Source: G965205255 sp965205255
Lineage (GTDB): Bacteria > Pseudomonadota > Gammaproteobacteria > Pseudomonadales > Endozoicomonadaceae
Direction of reading: 5' to 3'
DNA length: 64,000 nucleotides
Assembly (NCBI GenBank): GCA_965205255.1
Contig: OZ242051.1
Span: 868,001 to 932,000 of the forward strand
A model generated the notes under the pieces. It was not told where the DNA came from. It worked only from the letters and a program-made list of their open reading frames with translations, and made no database searches. Within the stretch, counting starts at the first letter, position 1. Each line of letters opens with the position of its first letter. A program made the translations under genes and the position numbers. Positions 32,301 to 41,350 of this stretch are shown in pieces.

Positions 32301-32726
32301 AATTCTCGCCTACTTTGACCTAGGTTGTACAACGCACTGGCAACAGTAAAACCAAACGAGGCTACACCCGTTCTTGGGTCCACGGATGCATTGGCCGCAT
32401 CATGAAAGTTAGTGGCATTTGATGGCATGGCTGTTGAGCCATCGGCCAGAACAGGTAAATGTGTTAATGGCGATATTTGAGATTCAGACGGTTTGGGCAA
32501 CCTGAAATTTTGCCATGTATGCTGAACAGTTGACTCAGAAGCTGATGCCATATGATTCACGGCATTTGCATGTTTGTGCAAAATATGAACAGTTGTGGCA
32601 GCCTGTGCACAGGGCACCAAGTTGCTCAAAAGGCAGGATAAAAGCAGGTACTACCGCCAGAGCCATGAGGAATTTTTTATAAAACAAAAAAAGATTATTA
32701 CAAATGTAAGATAATTTTTCCCGCAC
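26312..32726 (-). pseudogene. RHS/YD-repeat protein copy 5, frameshifted after the signal peptide
   Basis: The GTG-started leader (32726 downward; LMALAVVPAFILPFEQL) is followed by one extra base near 32620. The signal-peptide frame then ends after 63 codons, while the 2105-codon body continues in another frame. The local sequence looks like a splice of two alleles: CACCA as in copies 2 and 6, then AGTT as in copies 1, 3 and 4. Everything downstream is open. It has RHS region, YD repeats, core, hydrophobic loop, and LRV-like repeats from about residue 1955 of the body frame, with unit 1 like copy 3 and unit 4 like copy 6. The body could only start internally (a TTG at 32627-32629) and would then lack a signal peptide. 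It is either a silent donor for conversion, a recent mutant or a sequencing error. Confidence 0.75.
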
Positions 32727-32874
32727 TGTTCAACCTGTTCAATTATTTTTTAAGGATAAGAGCTAAAGTAGAACAGCAGAAAAATATTGTCTGTACGTAT
32801 GAGACCACAAAAAAATAAAGGTAGTAGTTTATTTAGTGCTTGTTATACGCCAGAATTTATTGATATTAATGATA

Positions 32875-33135
32875 ACCTGAATTTGACGTAACTATACAGT
32901 AATCAAGCCGGTATAGTAAATATTTAGTAAGGGCTTTTTTTTCCTAGTACGTATAGGCGACTAGCCCGCTAGTCAAGTTCATCATAAAATTGGCGGTTGA
33001 GTGATGACCTGTATGTTTAATCTGGCAGATATTCTTTAACTGGTCATTGATTCTTTTTATCAAACATTGTTGTCAGAAGCCATACCATGTATGGAAGTCT
33101 ATATTTTTTAATTTTTTTTTACGTCGAACTCAGGT
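32875..33135. mobile_element. MITE C, IS630-related, in the copy 5/6 spacer
   Basis: This 261-base element is related to MITEs A and B but more diverged. Its left inverted repeat has a change (ACCTGAATT), and there are scattered substitutions inside. It occupies the same spacer position. No gene is visible in the rest of the spacer. Confidence 0.78.
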
Positions 33136-33204
33136 TCTTGATAGATTATAGTAACTACTCATATTTATACAGCTGATACTTCATATAATCTCTTTTGCGA
33201 ACAC

Positions 33205-33239
33205 GCTGGGCAGTATATTTTATATCTAGACTACCCAGC
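33205..33239 (-). terminator. Conserved hairpin downstream of copy 6
   Basis: GCTGGGCAGT pairs with ACTACCCAGC. Relative to copy 3, an A-T pair has become G-C in both arms, a compensatory change. Confidence 0.5.
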
Positions 33240-33264
33240 ATACTACTACAAAAAACTCTATTCT

Positions 33265-36200
33265 TTACTGATTTTCTGCACCAATAACCCTTCTAATTGT
33301 GCTATCTACCCTATTCCTGAGGTGATCATTGTTTCTACCCCTTAACACACGTCGAGCATTTATTTCTTGCAAATAATTTGCTACATCTAGGTTATCATAA
33401 ATCCCCAGCTCTTGCCCCATATCCCTGTATTCTTGCAAAGTATTCGCCCTATCTCTAGCAGCACTTCTTATCCTTGCAGATTGATCATATTCTGCCATAT
33501 TCCTCAATGTTTCCAGACTTGTATACTGGTTTGCTACTACTTTGTTTCTGACAGAAAGATCAACATCAGTAGAGAGTTGATCCAATGCCTCTGTGCTTGT
33601 TGCAGGATTTTCAGCAGTCGGTAGCCTGACATGTGGATCTGAATCACTTGCTAAAATCGTTAGTGCTGCCGATATTCTTGTCTTCTCAGCCAATGCTTTT
33701 CTCACAATTGCAAACCTGTCATTTGCAAGACGCGTATAAGAATCTTCATTCAGAGCCCTTTGGCTAGCTGCGATAAATCTCACCGCCACATTACCACTCT
33801 TTGCATTTCCTTCCATACCAGTGTGATAGACGTCCTTTGCTGAGGCAACATAACCACCCACACTACCCACAATTGATACCGACATAAAAGCCATTGACAT
33901 ATAGCCTAAAATATTAGCGGCTTTGGCTACCTGGCTATTTTGAGCAATAACTGAATTTGTAGCCATTGATACATCCAGTGAGGAAGAGGCAGCTTGGGTT
34001 ACACCAGATAACATTGATCCTGCACCTGAAGTAATAATCATTGACCCTGTAATAGCCCCCAGCCCTGTAATCACTTTTGCGGCTGGAATTGCAGATGCGG
34101 CACCCATAGCAAATGCAGATACCCCGTTAGCGATACCAAAAGCATCACTGGCAATTGCAAGGGCTTTATTTCCCGGTCTGGCTGTAGCTGATATCTGAAG
34201 TGACCCGCTTGCCAATCCTATAGCAGTAGAGCTAATACCGAGAACAGTTCCAACATTACCTGCGAAAACGCCAAGATTAGCTACACCCAATAGCGATGAA
34301 ACTGAGGTAGTAACCACTGCTGCCGCAGGCAGTAAAACAGCTGAAGCGACGGCCATCACCATACTTAAAGCACCAAAAGCATAACCTGCCCATTTAGGCA
34401 TATGACCTGTAGGGTCAGTATTCATTACCGGATTATTACCACCAAACCCGTAACCGTCCATCTTTTTAAACGGGCTATAACTATCACGACTCATAAAGTG
34501 TCTGTAGACCGGATTATAAGCACGATAACCACCACCTAAAAACTGATAGCCTGTAGCAAAGTCAGTCATCTGACCATCAAATCCCGGCTGGTGATTTTTC
34601 CACCACGGCGCCTGTGCTACCTGTACTGACTGTGCCAAAGCCTGTTTGTTATTCTTTAATAGGTCGTCATTCATGCCATAGGGACTATAGACATGGTCAC
34701 TAACTTTCTGACCTGTTGCATCTAGTGAGGCAATCACATCACCTTTATAATCATGCAGATACCAGCGGGTAATTTTGCCATCCTCAACATGTGCAATTGT
34801 CGCCAGCTCAGCGCTAGTATGCGTTTTACCTTGAGCATCATTTTGCACCTGTTCAGCAATCATATTTCCCTGATACACCATATACAAAGGTGCCTGTATA
34901 GCTGCTCCTTTGCTGTTAAACATCTGCTCTGAAACCTGATGACCTGCACTGTCATAAAACCAGACTGTATGTTCCCCTGTTTGTTTGCGGGTAAAACCAT
35001 CTTCAAACCCTCTGGCGTTGTAGTGCAAAATATTACCATCAGCATCTTTGATAATTCTGCCCAAACCGTCATAAGTCAGTGTTTTCGGTGCAGTACTGAA
35101 ATGGGAAACATTGGCTGACCAGCGAGTGTTAAAGGCCGTCATCCGGTGCGGGTCATAACTGTCATTAGTGCGCATGTCATAACTATAATCTGTTGTTTTA
35201 GTCACAGATTTTCCACCGGATGTCATTAACTGCTCAGATACCGTTCGGATATTATTCCAGTCATCAAACGTATAGTGTTGTGCTTTAATGATCGGCGGTA
35301 CTGTCAGAGTGCTTCCCGACAAATCTGTATCTCTTGGGCATAAAATACTGGCAACACCTGATCTACCTGTCACACTACACGTCATCGCGGTCAGATTATT
35401 AGTGTTTTTATCGTAACTGTAAGTCTGAGTGGCGCTATTGCCCTGTTCCCAACGGGTGAAAGTTAAAATGTTGTGACTTTGCAGATCATAGGTATAACTT
35501 AACTGCTGCAACACCTTATTGCCTTCTTTATCTATGGTACTGGCCAGATGCCCAAAATCATCATAAACAAATTCTCTGGCAGTACCTGCGCCATTAATCA
35601 CCGCGGTTAAACGACCAAAGAATGGATCGTAAGTATCTGAGGCCAGCAGCACAGCCTTTGTCTGCCCCGGCAAAGTCACTTGTGCCTGCAATACCCTGCC
35701 GTATCTGTCATGTATTGCTGTGTATCTGTCTCCGGCTAAATCAGTAACAGACATAGGTTCACCATAACGATCATAAGTCATTGACTCTATACCGCTCGGA
35801 TAACGGATACCTGTAGGTGATTTAAGCTTTTGGGGAGCCGTGCGGGTAATTTTAATCAACCGCCCTGTGTTTTCATCATAATCGTAATGCAAGTGACCGA
35901 TTGTATCTTCTTCATCAGTTAACGCCCAAGTTGCGGGATCATAGCTATACGTGGCATAAACAACACCATCTACTGCATCGCTGGTTTTTGCAAAACTGTT
36001 ATAGGTATATGTAAATACATGAGACTTATTAGTTTTTGTAGCAGGTGTGATCATGCTCAACAGACGACCGTCAGCATCATAGGTGTATCTATCTCTATTA
36101 CCATACTCATCAGCCTGCCAGGCAAGGTTACCTTCGTCATCATAACCACGCTTACCTAGCACATGGCAGGTACTTTGGTCGGCAGGCTGAACACAACGAG

Positions 36201-39200
36201 ATACTTTATTACCCGCTACATTAAAACTGTCGTGAATAAGACGGCCATCTGGCGCAATCGTTGCCACCATATTTCCCTGTTGCCACGTCCAGTGTGTTTG
36301 TGCACCATTGGGTTGTGTCTGCTCAATGCGCCTGCCCTGTCCGTCATACTGTATTGTCATTGTTGACAACCAAGCCTTGGCAGCAATCGCATCGTTCACA
36401 AAGGCAAGCAACCCATTATTGCCGGGTAACGAAAGTAATCCATAGCTTTGCAGAGATTTTAAACTGTCAGCCGGCTGTAACTTCCCTTCGAGTGAAACCA
36501 GCTTCTTTTTCAGCTCACCGGTATAGATTGCCTTTCCGTTAACCTGCGCATCAGATGCTAACGCAAACTGGTAATTTGCCACCGGTTTTCCCAGTGTATT
36601 GGATTGAACAACATTGAGTATCGGACTCAGCTTTTCGCTCTTATCAGCAGTATCAGTACCGACGCTGTAACTTATTAACAACATTTGCGGATCATTACGC
36701 ACCCTTACGCTAACGGTGCCATCCGGAGAACGCTCCCACACTAGCCGGTTAAGTGTGTCATAGCCATAGGTTGTGGTCAGCGAAATGGTTTTACCATTAT
36801 TATCTGCAGCATGATATTTTGTTTCACTGGCTAGCTTACCGGTTATGGTATACGTTGAGCTACTGTCTTCTATCCAGCCCGCTTTACCCGCCATCGGAAG
36901 CATTGCCTGATTTTTGTAACGATGCCAAGTCGATATCACCTTTTGAGCTTTACCACTGCCTCCATAAACTGTTTTTTGTTGTGAACCGCCAGGTAATGTT
37001 TTAACCGCAGACAACTCCTTACGGGTAGAAATAAAAGTCCATTTAATGCTTTCAGAATGACCACCTGTAACCGGTGTAATCACTTCCTTTACCGGCCTGT
37101 TCCAGATGTCATAACTCCAGGCTCTGTGTAATGTTTTTAATGTATCATCATCGGAAATTTTTACACCGGTGGTCAGTGAATATACAGATTTTCCTAACGA
37201 CAACCCCCCGTCATCACCCGACTCTGCCCTTAACTGCTGTGCCACCTCTTTTATATCAGCCGGCGCCTGTTCAGGTACCACCTCAACATCGGTAGTACGA
37301 GTATGATTGTCCGCATCAATAACATGAGTAATACTGAACGTCATTTTCTCCGAGACACCGCCTGTCTCTTGTATTAAGCTGCCACTGACAAATGGTTTTT
37401 GCAGCGGATACCGAGTTACCGTCAAACGGGTAAGCTGCCCGTAAACCGGACTTTTCTGATCAGGGTTGTATTGATAATCTGTCGTTGTGGTTATCTGATT
37501 TTCTGATAATTCGGGTAACGGCTGACCAGATTGTAAGTTTTCTACTGAAGTCCGAGGCAAAGTACCCGTTGTTTTAGTACTCACCTGCCAGTTACCTGCA
37601 AGAGGCGATGTATCCAACCCTACATCATTAATAAAACGTTCTCGGCTAAATAAATCAGACTGAGTCGGTTCTCGGTTGTTTTGTATTTTCTCTTTTGCTT
37701 GTTCCCACTGATGTTGTAATAACTGCTGATACTGCTGAACACGTGATTTATATATACCTGCGACCGGAATAAGCCGGTAATTAAACTCTACCTCTTCTGC
37801 GGGTGTCGTATCATCCGTACTGATAAAACGTTCAAACGGCACACTACCCTGCGGGGTCTCGGTGGCAGGTAACTGCACCAGCTTTTCCGGCAATGTTACC
37901 TGTGGCCAGTGCGGATCCATTTTCGGGCAATGATTATCTCCCTGTGGCGGACAATACCGAATAAAGGTCTGTCTTCCATAAGCATCCTCTTTCCAGATCA
38001 CCTGACCATTTTTATCATATTTGCTCTGCTGCAACACTTTTGCAGGAGCTACAGCACTGTCATTGCCCTGACTCGTTGTCGAATAAAGAGTCTTTGTCGT
38101 TTCTTGAGGTAGCGAATAGGTCGGTTGCAATTGCGCAAACGTGGTTCCTTTCCATGGCAAATAGTGTGTTTCATTTTTAGCGATTAAACTGTGTCGTAAA
38201 TCATCTGTTTGTGTTACTGATAGCGGCAAATGGTATTTATTATAAGTCGTTGTCCTTTTTGTTAATCCATTGTCACTGGAAACGGTGTAAGTGTAATCAT
38301 CTGCACGATCAAACAGATTATCTTTACCCGGCTCGTTACTGACTCCGCTTAGATACCCCATATAATTATGCTGATCTGTCGGGCTACCACTGTACTGATA
38401 CCATACTCGACGAACCGGAATCATTTTCTTATTTTCAGGCGCCGGTGTTGTTATTTGTTCAGTGACTACCGGCATGCGGGCTTTGTTAAAACCTGCAGGT
38501 AACCCCTGAGGCTGTAACGTATCATGATCTGACTCATCGTTATACATAAAGGTGGTGGTTTCACCAGAAGGCTGTGTTACCGTTTTTAGTAGCCAAGGAC
38601 GACCACCCTCCCCATCATAACTTAAGCTGATGGTATCCGGTTCAGCATTTTCTGCTTCATCTGTCGATAGAGAAGGAATATCTATAGACTGCACTATCGG
38701 CTCACCGGCAAGGTCACTCATATGCAAAACAATATTTTGTTTTCCGTGTACCGTTACATCATCGCCACTATAGGTTACCCACACACCATTATCCTGACAC
38801 TGATTAACAGCACTGTTAACCTGTGCCTGTGTTAACGGGTGGGCACACATATAGAGTAAACGCCGAGTGGTATCCTGAGGACCATGCCGGTCATAATAAA
38901 ACCATACCCGCTGACCGCCTCTGTCTTCTTCCCAGTCCTCATAACCGTATTGCAAATGTTCTCGAGTGCCCGTTGCAGTCGCTATTGTCCAGTCGCCCGG
39001 CTCGCCGGTAATGGTAACATCTCCTAACTTATGACGCAGGGGATGCCAATAAGAATTTCCCTCTGTATCACGGTCATTTACCATGGTAAAGCTATGACCA
39101 TCACCGGTTGTTATATCTGTGGTTTTATGACCTAAAACTTCTGACGTCGACGGTGTTTCCATTCCAACGTTAAACGACCAATGTGGTCCTAGTCCTAAAG

Positions 39201-39666
39201 TATCCGGACCCCGTGCTGATGTACCTCCCGCATACGAAAGCGTTAATTCCCGCCTACTTTGACCCAGGTTGTACAACGCACTGGCAACAGTAAAACCAAA
39301 CGAGGCTACACCCGTTCTTGGGTCCACGGATGCATTGGCCGCATCATGAAAGTTAGTGGCATTTGATGGCATAGCTGTTGAGCCATCGGCCAGAACAGGT
39401 AAATGTGTTAATGGCGATATTTGAGATTCAGACGGTTTGGGCAACCTGAAATTTTGCCATGTATGCCGAACAGTTGACTCAGAAGCTGATGCCATATGAT
39501 TCACGGCATTTGCATATTTGTGCAAAACATGAACAGTTGTGGCAGCCTGTGCACAGGGCACCAATTGCTCAAAAGGCAGGATAAAAGCAGGTACTACCGA
39601 CAGAGCCAAGAGAAATTTTTTATAAAAAAAAAGATTATTACAAATGTTAGATAATTTTTCCCGCAC
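33265..39666 (-). CDS. Exported RHS/YD-repeat protein with LRV-like tail, copy 6
   Basis: The protein has 2133 residues from a GTG start. This is the first unit in the direction of transcription. The leader is in frame but one codon shorter than in copies 2 and 4 (LFFYKK against LFLFYKK), with cleavage after AQA. RHS region, YD repeats, core, hydrophobic loop and LRV-like repeats (from about 1982) follow. LRV units 1-3 resemble copy 2, unit 4 resembles copy 5 (EYDQSARIRSAARDRANT), and the C-terminal tail resembles copies 3 and 5. The usual upstream spacer is cut at about 39760 by an IS630-type relic. The leader transcript of this copy must therefore use a different or shortened promoter region. 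Confidence 0.9.
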   Translation of the reverse strand: MREKLSNICNNLFFYKKFLLALSVVPAFILPFEQLVPCAQAATTVHVLHKYANAVNHMASASESTVRHTWQNFRLPKPSESQISPLTHLPVLADGSTAMPSNATNFHDAANASVDPRTGVASFGFTVASALYNLGQSRRELTLSYAGGTSARGPDTLGLGPHWSFNVGMETPSTSEVLGHKTTDITTGDGHSFTMVNDRDTEGNSYWHPLRHKLGDVTITGEPGDWTIATATGTREHLQYGYEDWEEDRGGQRVWFYYDRHGPQDTTRRLLYMCAHPLTQAQVNSAVNQCQDNGVWVTYSGDDVTVHGKQNIVLHMSDLAGEPIVQSIDIPSLSTDEAENAEPDTISLSYDGEGGRPWLLKTVTQPSGETTTFMYNDESDHDTLQPQGLPAGFNKARMPVVTEQITTPAPENKKMIPVRRVWYQYSGSPTDQHNYMGYLSGVSNEPGKDNLFDRADDYTYTVSSDNGLTKRTTTYNKYHLPLSVTQTDDLRHSLIAKNETHYLPWKGTTFAQLQPTYSLPQETTKTLYSTTSQGNDSAVAPAKVLQQSKYDKNGQVIWKEDAYGRQTFIRYCPPQGDNHCPKMDPHWPQVTLPEKLVQLPATETPQGSVPFERFISTDDTTPAEEVEFNYRLIPVAGIYKSRVQQYQQLLQHQWEQAKEKIQNNREPTQSDLFSRERFINDVGLDTSPLAGNWQVSTKTTGTLPRTSVENLQSGQPLPELSENQITTTTDYQYNPDQKSPVYGQLTRLTVTRYPLQKPFVSGSLIQETGGVSEKMTFSITHVIDADNHTRTTDVEVVPEQAPADIKEVAQQLRAESGDDGGLSLGKSVYSLTTGVKISDDDTLKTLHRAWSYDIWNRPVKEVITPVTGGHSESIKWTFISTRKELSAVKTLPGGSQQKTVYGGSGKAQKVISTWHRYKNQAMLPMAGKAGWIEDSSSTYTITGKLASETKYHAADNNGKTISLTTTYGYDTLNRLVWERSPDGTVSVRVRNDPQMLLISYSVGTDTADKSEKLSPILNVVQSNTLGKPVANYQFALASDAQVNGKAIYTGELKKKLVSLEGKLQPADSLKSLQSYGLLSLPGNNGLLAFVNDAIAAKAWLSTMTIQYDGQGRRIEQTQPNGAQTHWTWQQGNMVATIAPDGRLIHDSFNVAGNKVSRCVQPADQSTCHVLGKRGYDDEGNLAWQADEYGNRDRYTYDADGRLLSMITPATKTNKSHVFTYTYNSFAKTSDAVDGVVYATYSYDPATWALTDEEDTIGHLHYDYDENTGRLIKITRTAPQKLKSPTGIRYPSGIESMTYDRYGEPMSVTDLAGDRYTAIHDRYGRVLQAQVTLPGQTKAVLLASDTYDPFFGRLTAVINGAGTAREFVYDDFGHLASTIDKEGNKVLQQLSYTYDLQSHNILTFTRWEQGNSATQTYSYDKNTNNLTAMTCSVTGRSGVASILCPRDTDLSGSTLTVPPIIKAQHYTFDDWNNIRTVSEQLMTSGGKSVTKTTDYSYDMRTNDSYDPHRMTAFNTRWSANVSHFSTAPKTLTYDGLGRIIKDADGNILHYNARGFEDGFTRKQTGEHTVWFYDSAGHQVSEQMFNSKGAAIQAPLYMVYQGNMIAEQVQNDAQGKTHTSAELATIAHVEDGKITRWYLHDYKGDVIASLDATGQKVSDHVYSPYGMNDDLLKNNKQALAQSVQVAQAPWWKNHQPGFDGQMTDFATGYQFLGGGYRAYNPVYRHFMSRDSYSPFKKMDGYGFGGNNPVMNTDPTGHMPKWAGYAFGALSMVMAVASAVLLPAAAVVTTSVSSLLGVANLGVFAGNVGTVLGISSTAIGLASGSLQISATARPGNKALAIASDAFGIANGVSAFAMGAASAIPAAKVITGLGAITGSMIITSGAGSMLSGVTQAASSSLDVSMATNSVIAQNSQVAKAANILGYMSMAFMSVSIVGSVGGYVASAKDVYHTGMEGNAKSGNVAVRFIAASQRALNEDSYTRLANDRFAIVRKALAEKTRISAALTILASDSDPHVRLPTAENPATSTEALDQLSTDVDLSVRNKVVANQYTSLETLRNMAEYDQSARIRSAARDRANTLQEYRDMGQELGIYDNLDVANYLQEINARRVLRGRNNDHLRNRVDSTIRRVIGAENQ

Positions 39667-39760
39667 GGTTCAACCTGTTCAATTATTTTTTAAGAATAAG
39701 AGCAAAAGTAGAACAGCAGAAAAATATTGTCTGTACGTATGAGACCACAAAAAAATAAAG

Positions 39761-40134
39761 ATGATACGCAAATTTGCTTCTAACTTCTTTTGTTGCGGAT
39801 TTCAGGGGGTGCATTAAAACTGGATTATCTGGGAAAGAGAATTCACATTATTGTGCATCATCGACCTTGCAACCGAAGCACCTACATATTTTTTAACACA
39901 GAAAATTTCAATATTGACATTCACCTTTTGACACCTTATAGCCCGAATATGAAACCAATAGAGCGGTGGTGAAAAGTGATCAATAAGCTAATAAAAAATA
40001 ATACTTTCTTGCGCTCAGTGACGGCGTTTAAAAGTACCATTAATAAATTTTTAAAATCCACCAAGGATAAAATTAAATCACGATTGTTTAGCTGGATCAA
40101 TGATAATTTTCAACTAATCAAACCCGCACTTTAA
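39761..40134 (+). pseudogene. IS630-family transposase C-terminal remnant
   Basis: The translated frame from about 39790 contains LLTPYSPNMKPIERW, the DDE-domain signature (PYSP..NPIE) of IS630/Tc1-type transposases. A TGA stop at 39970-39972 interrupts it where a Trp-Lys pair is usual. The frame continues to a stop at 40132-40134 through residues typical of the family's C-terminus. Only about the last 115 residues remain. The left edge is where the array leader sequence stops matching the other units. It cannot encode an active enzyme. Confidence 0.8.
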
Positions 40135-40276
40135 TTTGATTTGTGCATACCCGTTTATAACTTTATTTTTTGATTACTTTAATTGGTATAACAAACCTCC
40201 CTGTGATACGTTAATAACATTAATTAGGAGGCTTGTTATTTTATATCAATATTTTATATTTATCCTGACTTATACA

Positions 40277-40702
40277 TTAGAAATTTTCAAAAGGACAATA
40301 AGACTTGCCATGATATACAATAGGATTTTTATTAAAAACCATGGCTCCAGTTGATTGAAGTGTCGATTTCTGTCCGCCCTCAAGAGTTAATGTAGCCTTT
40401 CTGTTACCATAAGATGCATCAGCTGATGTATACCAACAACGAATACCCTCTGGAACTGTGGCACCAATTGCGATTTCATCACTTACCGTTTTCTGTCCAA
40501 TAACAGAAGTCTGTCCTGAAGTAAGGTTTAGTTCATTGTAAAGTAGACCAGCTGCGTCATAAACAGAAACCGTGGTAACCCACTTAGCTCCATTGGGGTT
40601 ATTTACAGTGACCTGGAACATATCCGATGCGTAACTTCTCATTGACAGAAAAGCAATAAATAAAACAACAAAAAAACCATAGTTTTTAGACATCTTTAAC
40701 AT
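40277..40702 (-). CDS. Small secreted protein of unknown function
   Basis: About 141 residues. I chose the ATG at 40700-40702 because AGGTG lies a few bases upstream; a GTG two codons earlier is an alternative. Residues 1-23 form a signal peptide (FFVVLFIAFLSMRSYAS), leaving a mature domain of about 118 residues. The mature part alternates short hydrophobic and polar stretches and looks beta-rich. It has two cysteines (IRCW and SYCP) that could pair. I do not recognise the family. It lies on the same strand as the RHS array, between the array and the saposin-like gene, so a shared role in exported factors is possible but unproven. Confidence 0.75.
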   Translation of the reverse strand: MLKMSKNYGFFVVLFIAFLSMRSYASDMFQVTVNNPNGAKWVTTVSVYDAAGLLYNELNLTSGQTSVIGQKTVSDEIAIGATVPEGIRCWYTSADASYGNRKATLTLEGGQKSTLQSTGAMVFNKNPIVYHGKSYCPFENF

Positions 40703-41350
40703 TGTCACACCTATTTAAAATTATTTATCCCAACTTTATTTAAATTCATCAGATCCAATATAAAGACAATTAAATAATAAACCTGTAAACGTTGAGCATC
40801 AGTTTTATCATATAATTACAACTTACGTAGATTCTTTTGGTTATAGTTTCTATCGGTACTTTAATTTAATTTTAATAATCAAAAAAACTAATATATTGGA
40901 AACACTGGAAGACTAGTAGATTTATTATTTTCTTAAAATAAGATTTTATACTTGCCCAGAATGTGATTTACCGCATAAAAAATCGGTTTTTAATAAAAAA
41001 ATAGAAAACAACTTATTATAAAACCCATATACAAAGCATTTAATGTATTAAAGCTGTACAAATACGCAAATTAGGTACCGTTATCAGCACATACAAGGTG
41101 GGCGTTGCTTTAAACTAGTACTTTTAACTGGATTACAGTTACAAACCTAAGAGGTCTGAAGTGAAACAGTCATACCAAACTCCACTTCTTACTTCTTGTT
41201 GCAGGTTTTGGTATTAGAATAACCGGTCAAAAGATTAAAGCTTTCTGTTCAGTGCTACCATAAGATTTGTATCAAAATGACGATCATACTCAGAACCCTG
41301 TCCGAAAACAAATGGTTTTTGGCAGGGGTAAAAAGACAGATTCTGAAGTT
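40703..41350. other. Intergenic region with a possible gene relic
   Basis: No complete gene is visible. On the minus strand, an open stretch ending at a stop at 41235-41237 (C-terminal residues ...DTNLMVALNRKL) has no start and no recognisable family, so it may be the end of a lost gene. The 40709-41050 part is very A/T-rich. Confidence 0.4.

Larger units (their letters stand above)
1..39760 (-). repeat. Tandem array of six RHS/YD-repeat genes
   Basis: Six units lie head to tail on the minus strand, with starts near 5414, 12139, 19054, 25774, 32726 and 39666, giving a period of about 6.72-6.95 kb. The longer periods coincide with a ~260 bp MITE in the spacer. Coding bodies are nearly identical at the base level. 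Differences sit in a hydrophobic segment after the RHS core and in the C-terminal LRV-like repeats. Single-residue alleles are patchily shared between non-adjacent copies, for example SASLMQ in copies 1 and 5 and SGSLIQ in 2, 4 and 6. That pattern suggests gene conversion after duplication. Distinct tails in every copy argue against a simple assembly duplication. Confidence 0.95.

Noticed and set aside
1947..39011. Recurring plus-strand frames of 60-98 codons in every array unit
   Set aside because: They are repeats of antisense frames within the conserved RHS genes, lack ribosome sites and resemble no family.
1..39760. Array as an assembly duplication artefact
   Set aside because: Every unit has its own tail, spacer type and scattered substitutions, which a collapsed or duplicated contig would not produce. 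Read depth would settle it.
1..39760. CRISPR array or phage tail-fibre cluster
   Set aside because: The repeats are kilobase-long coding units with RHS core motifs; there are no short spaced repeats and no phage structural genes.
41235..41350. Possible small gene on the minus strand ending in DTNLMVALNRKL
   Set aside because: There is no start codon or ribosome site and no recognisable family, so it is at most a relic.
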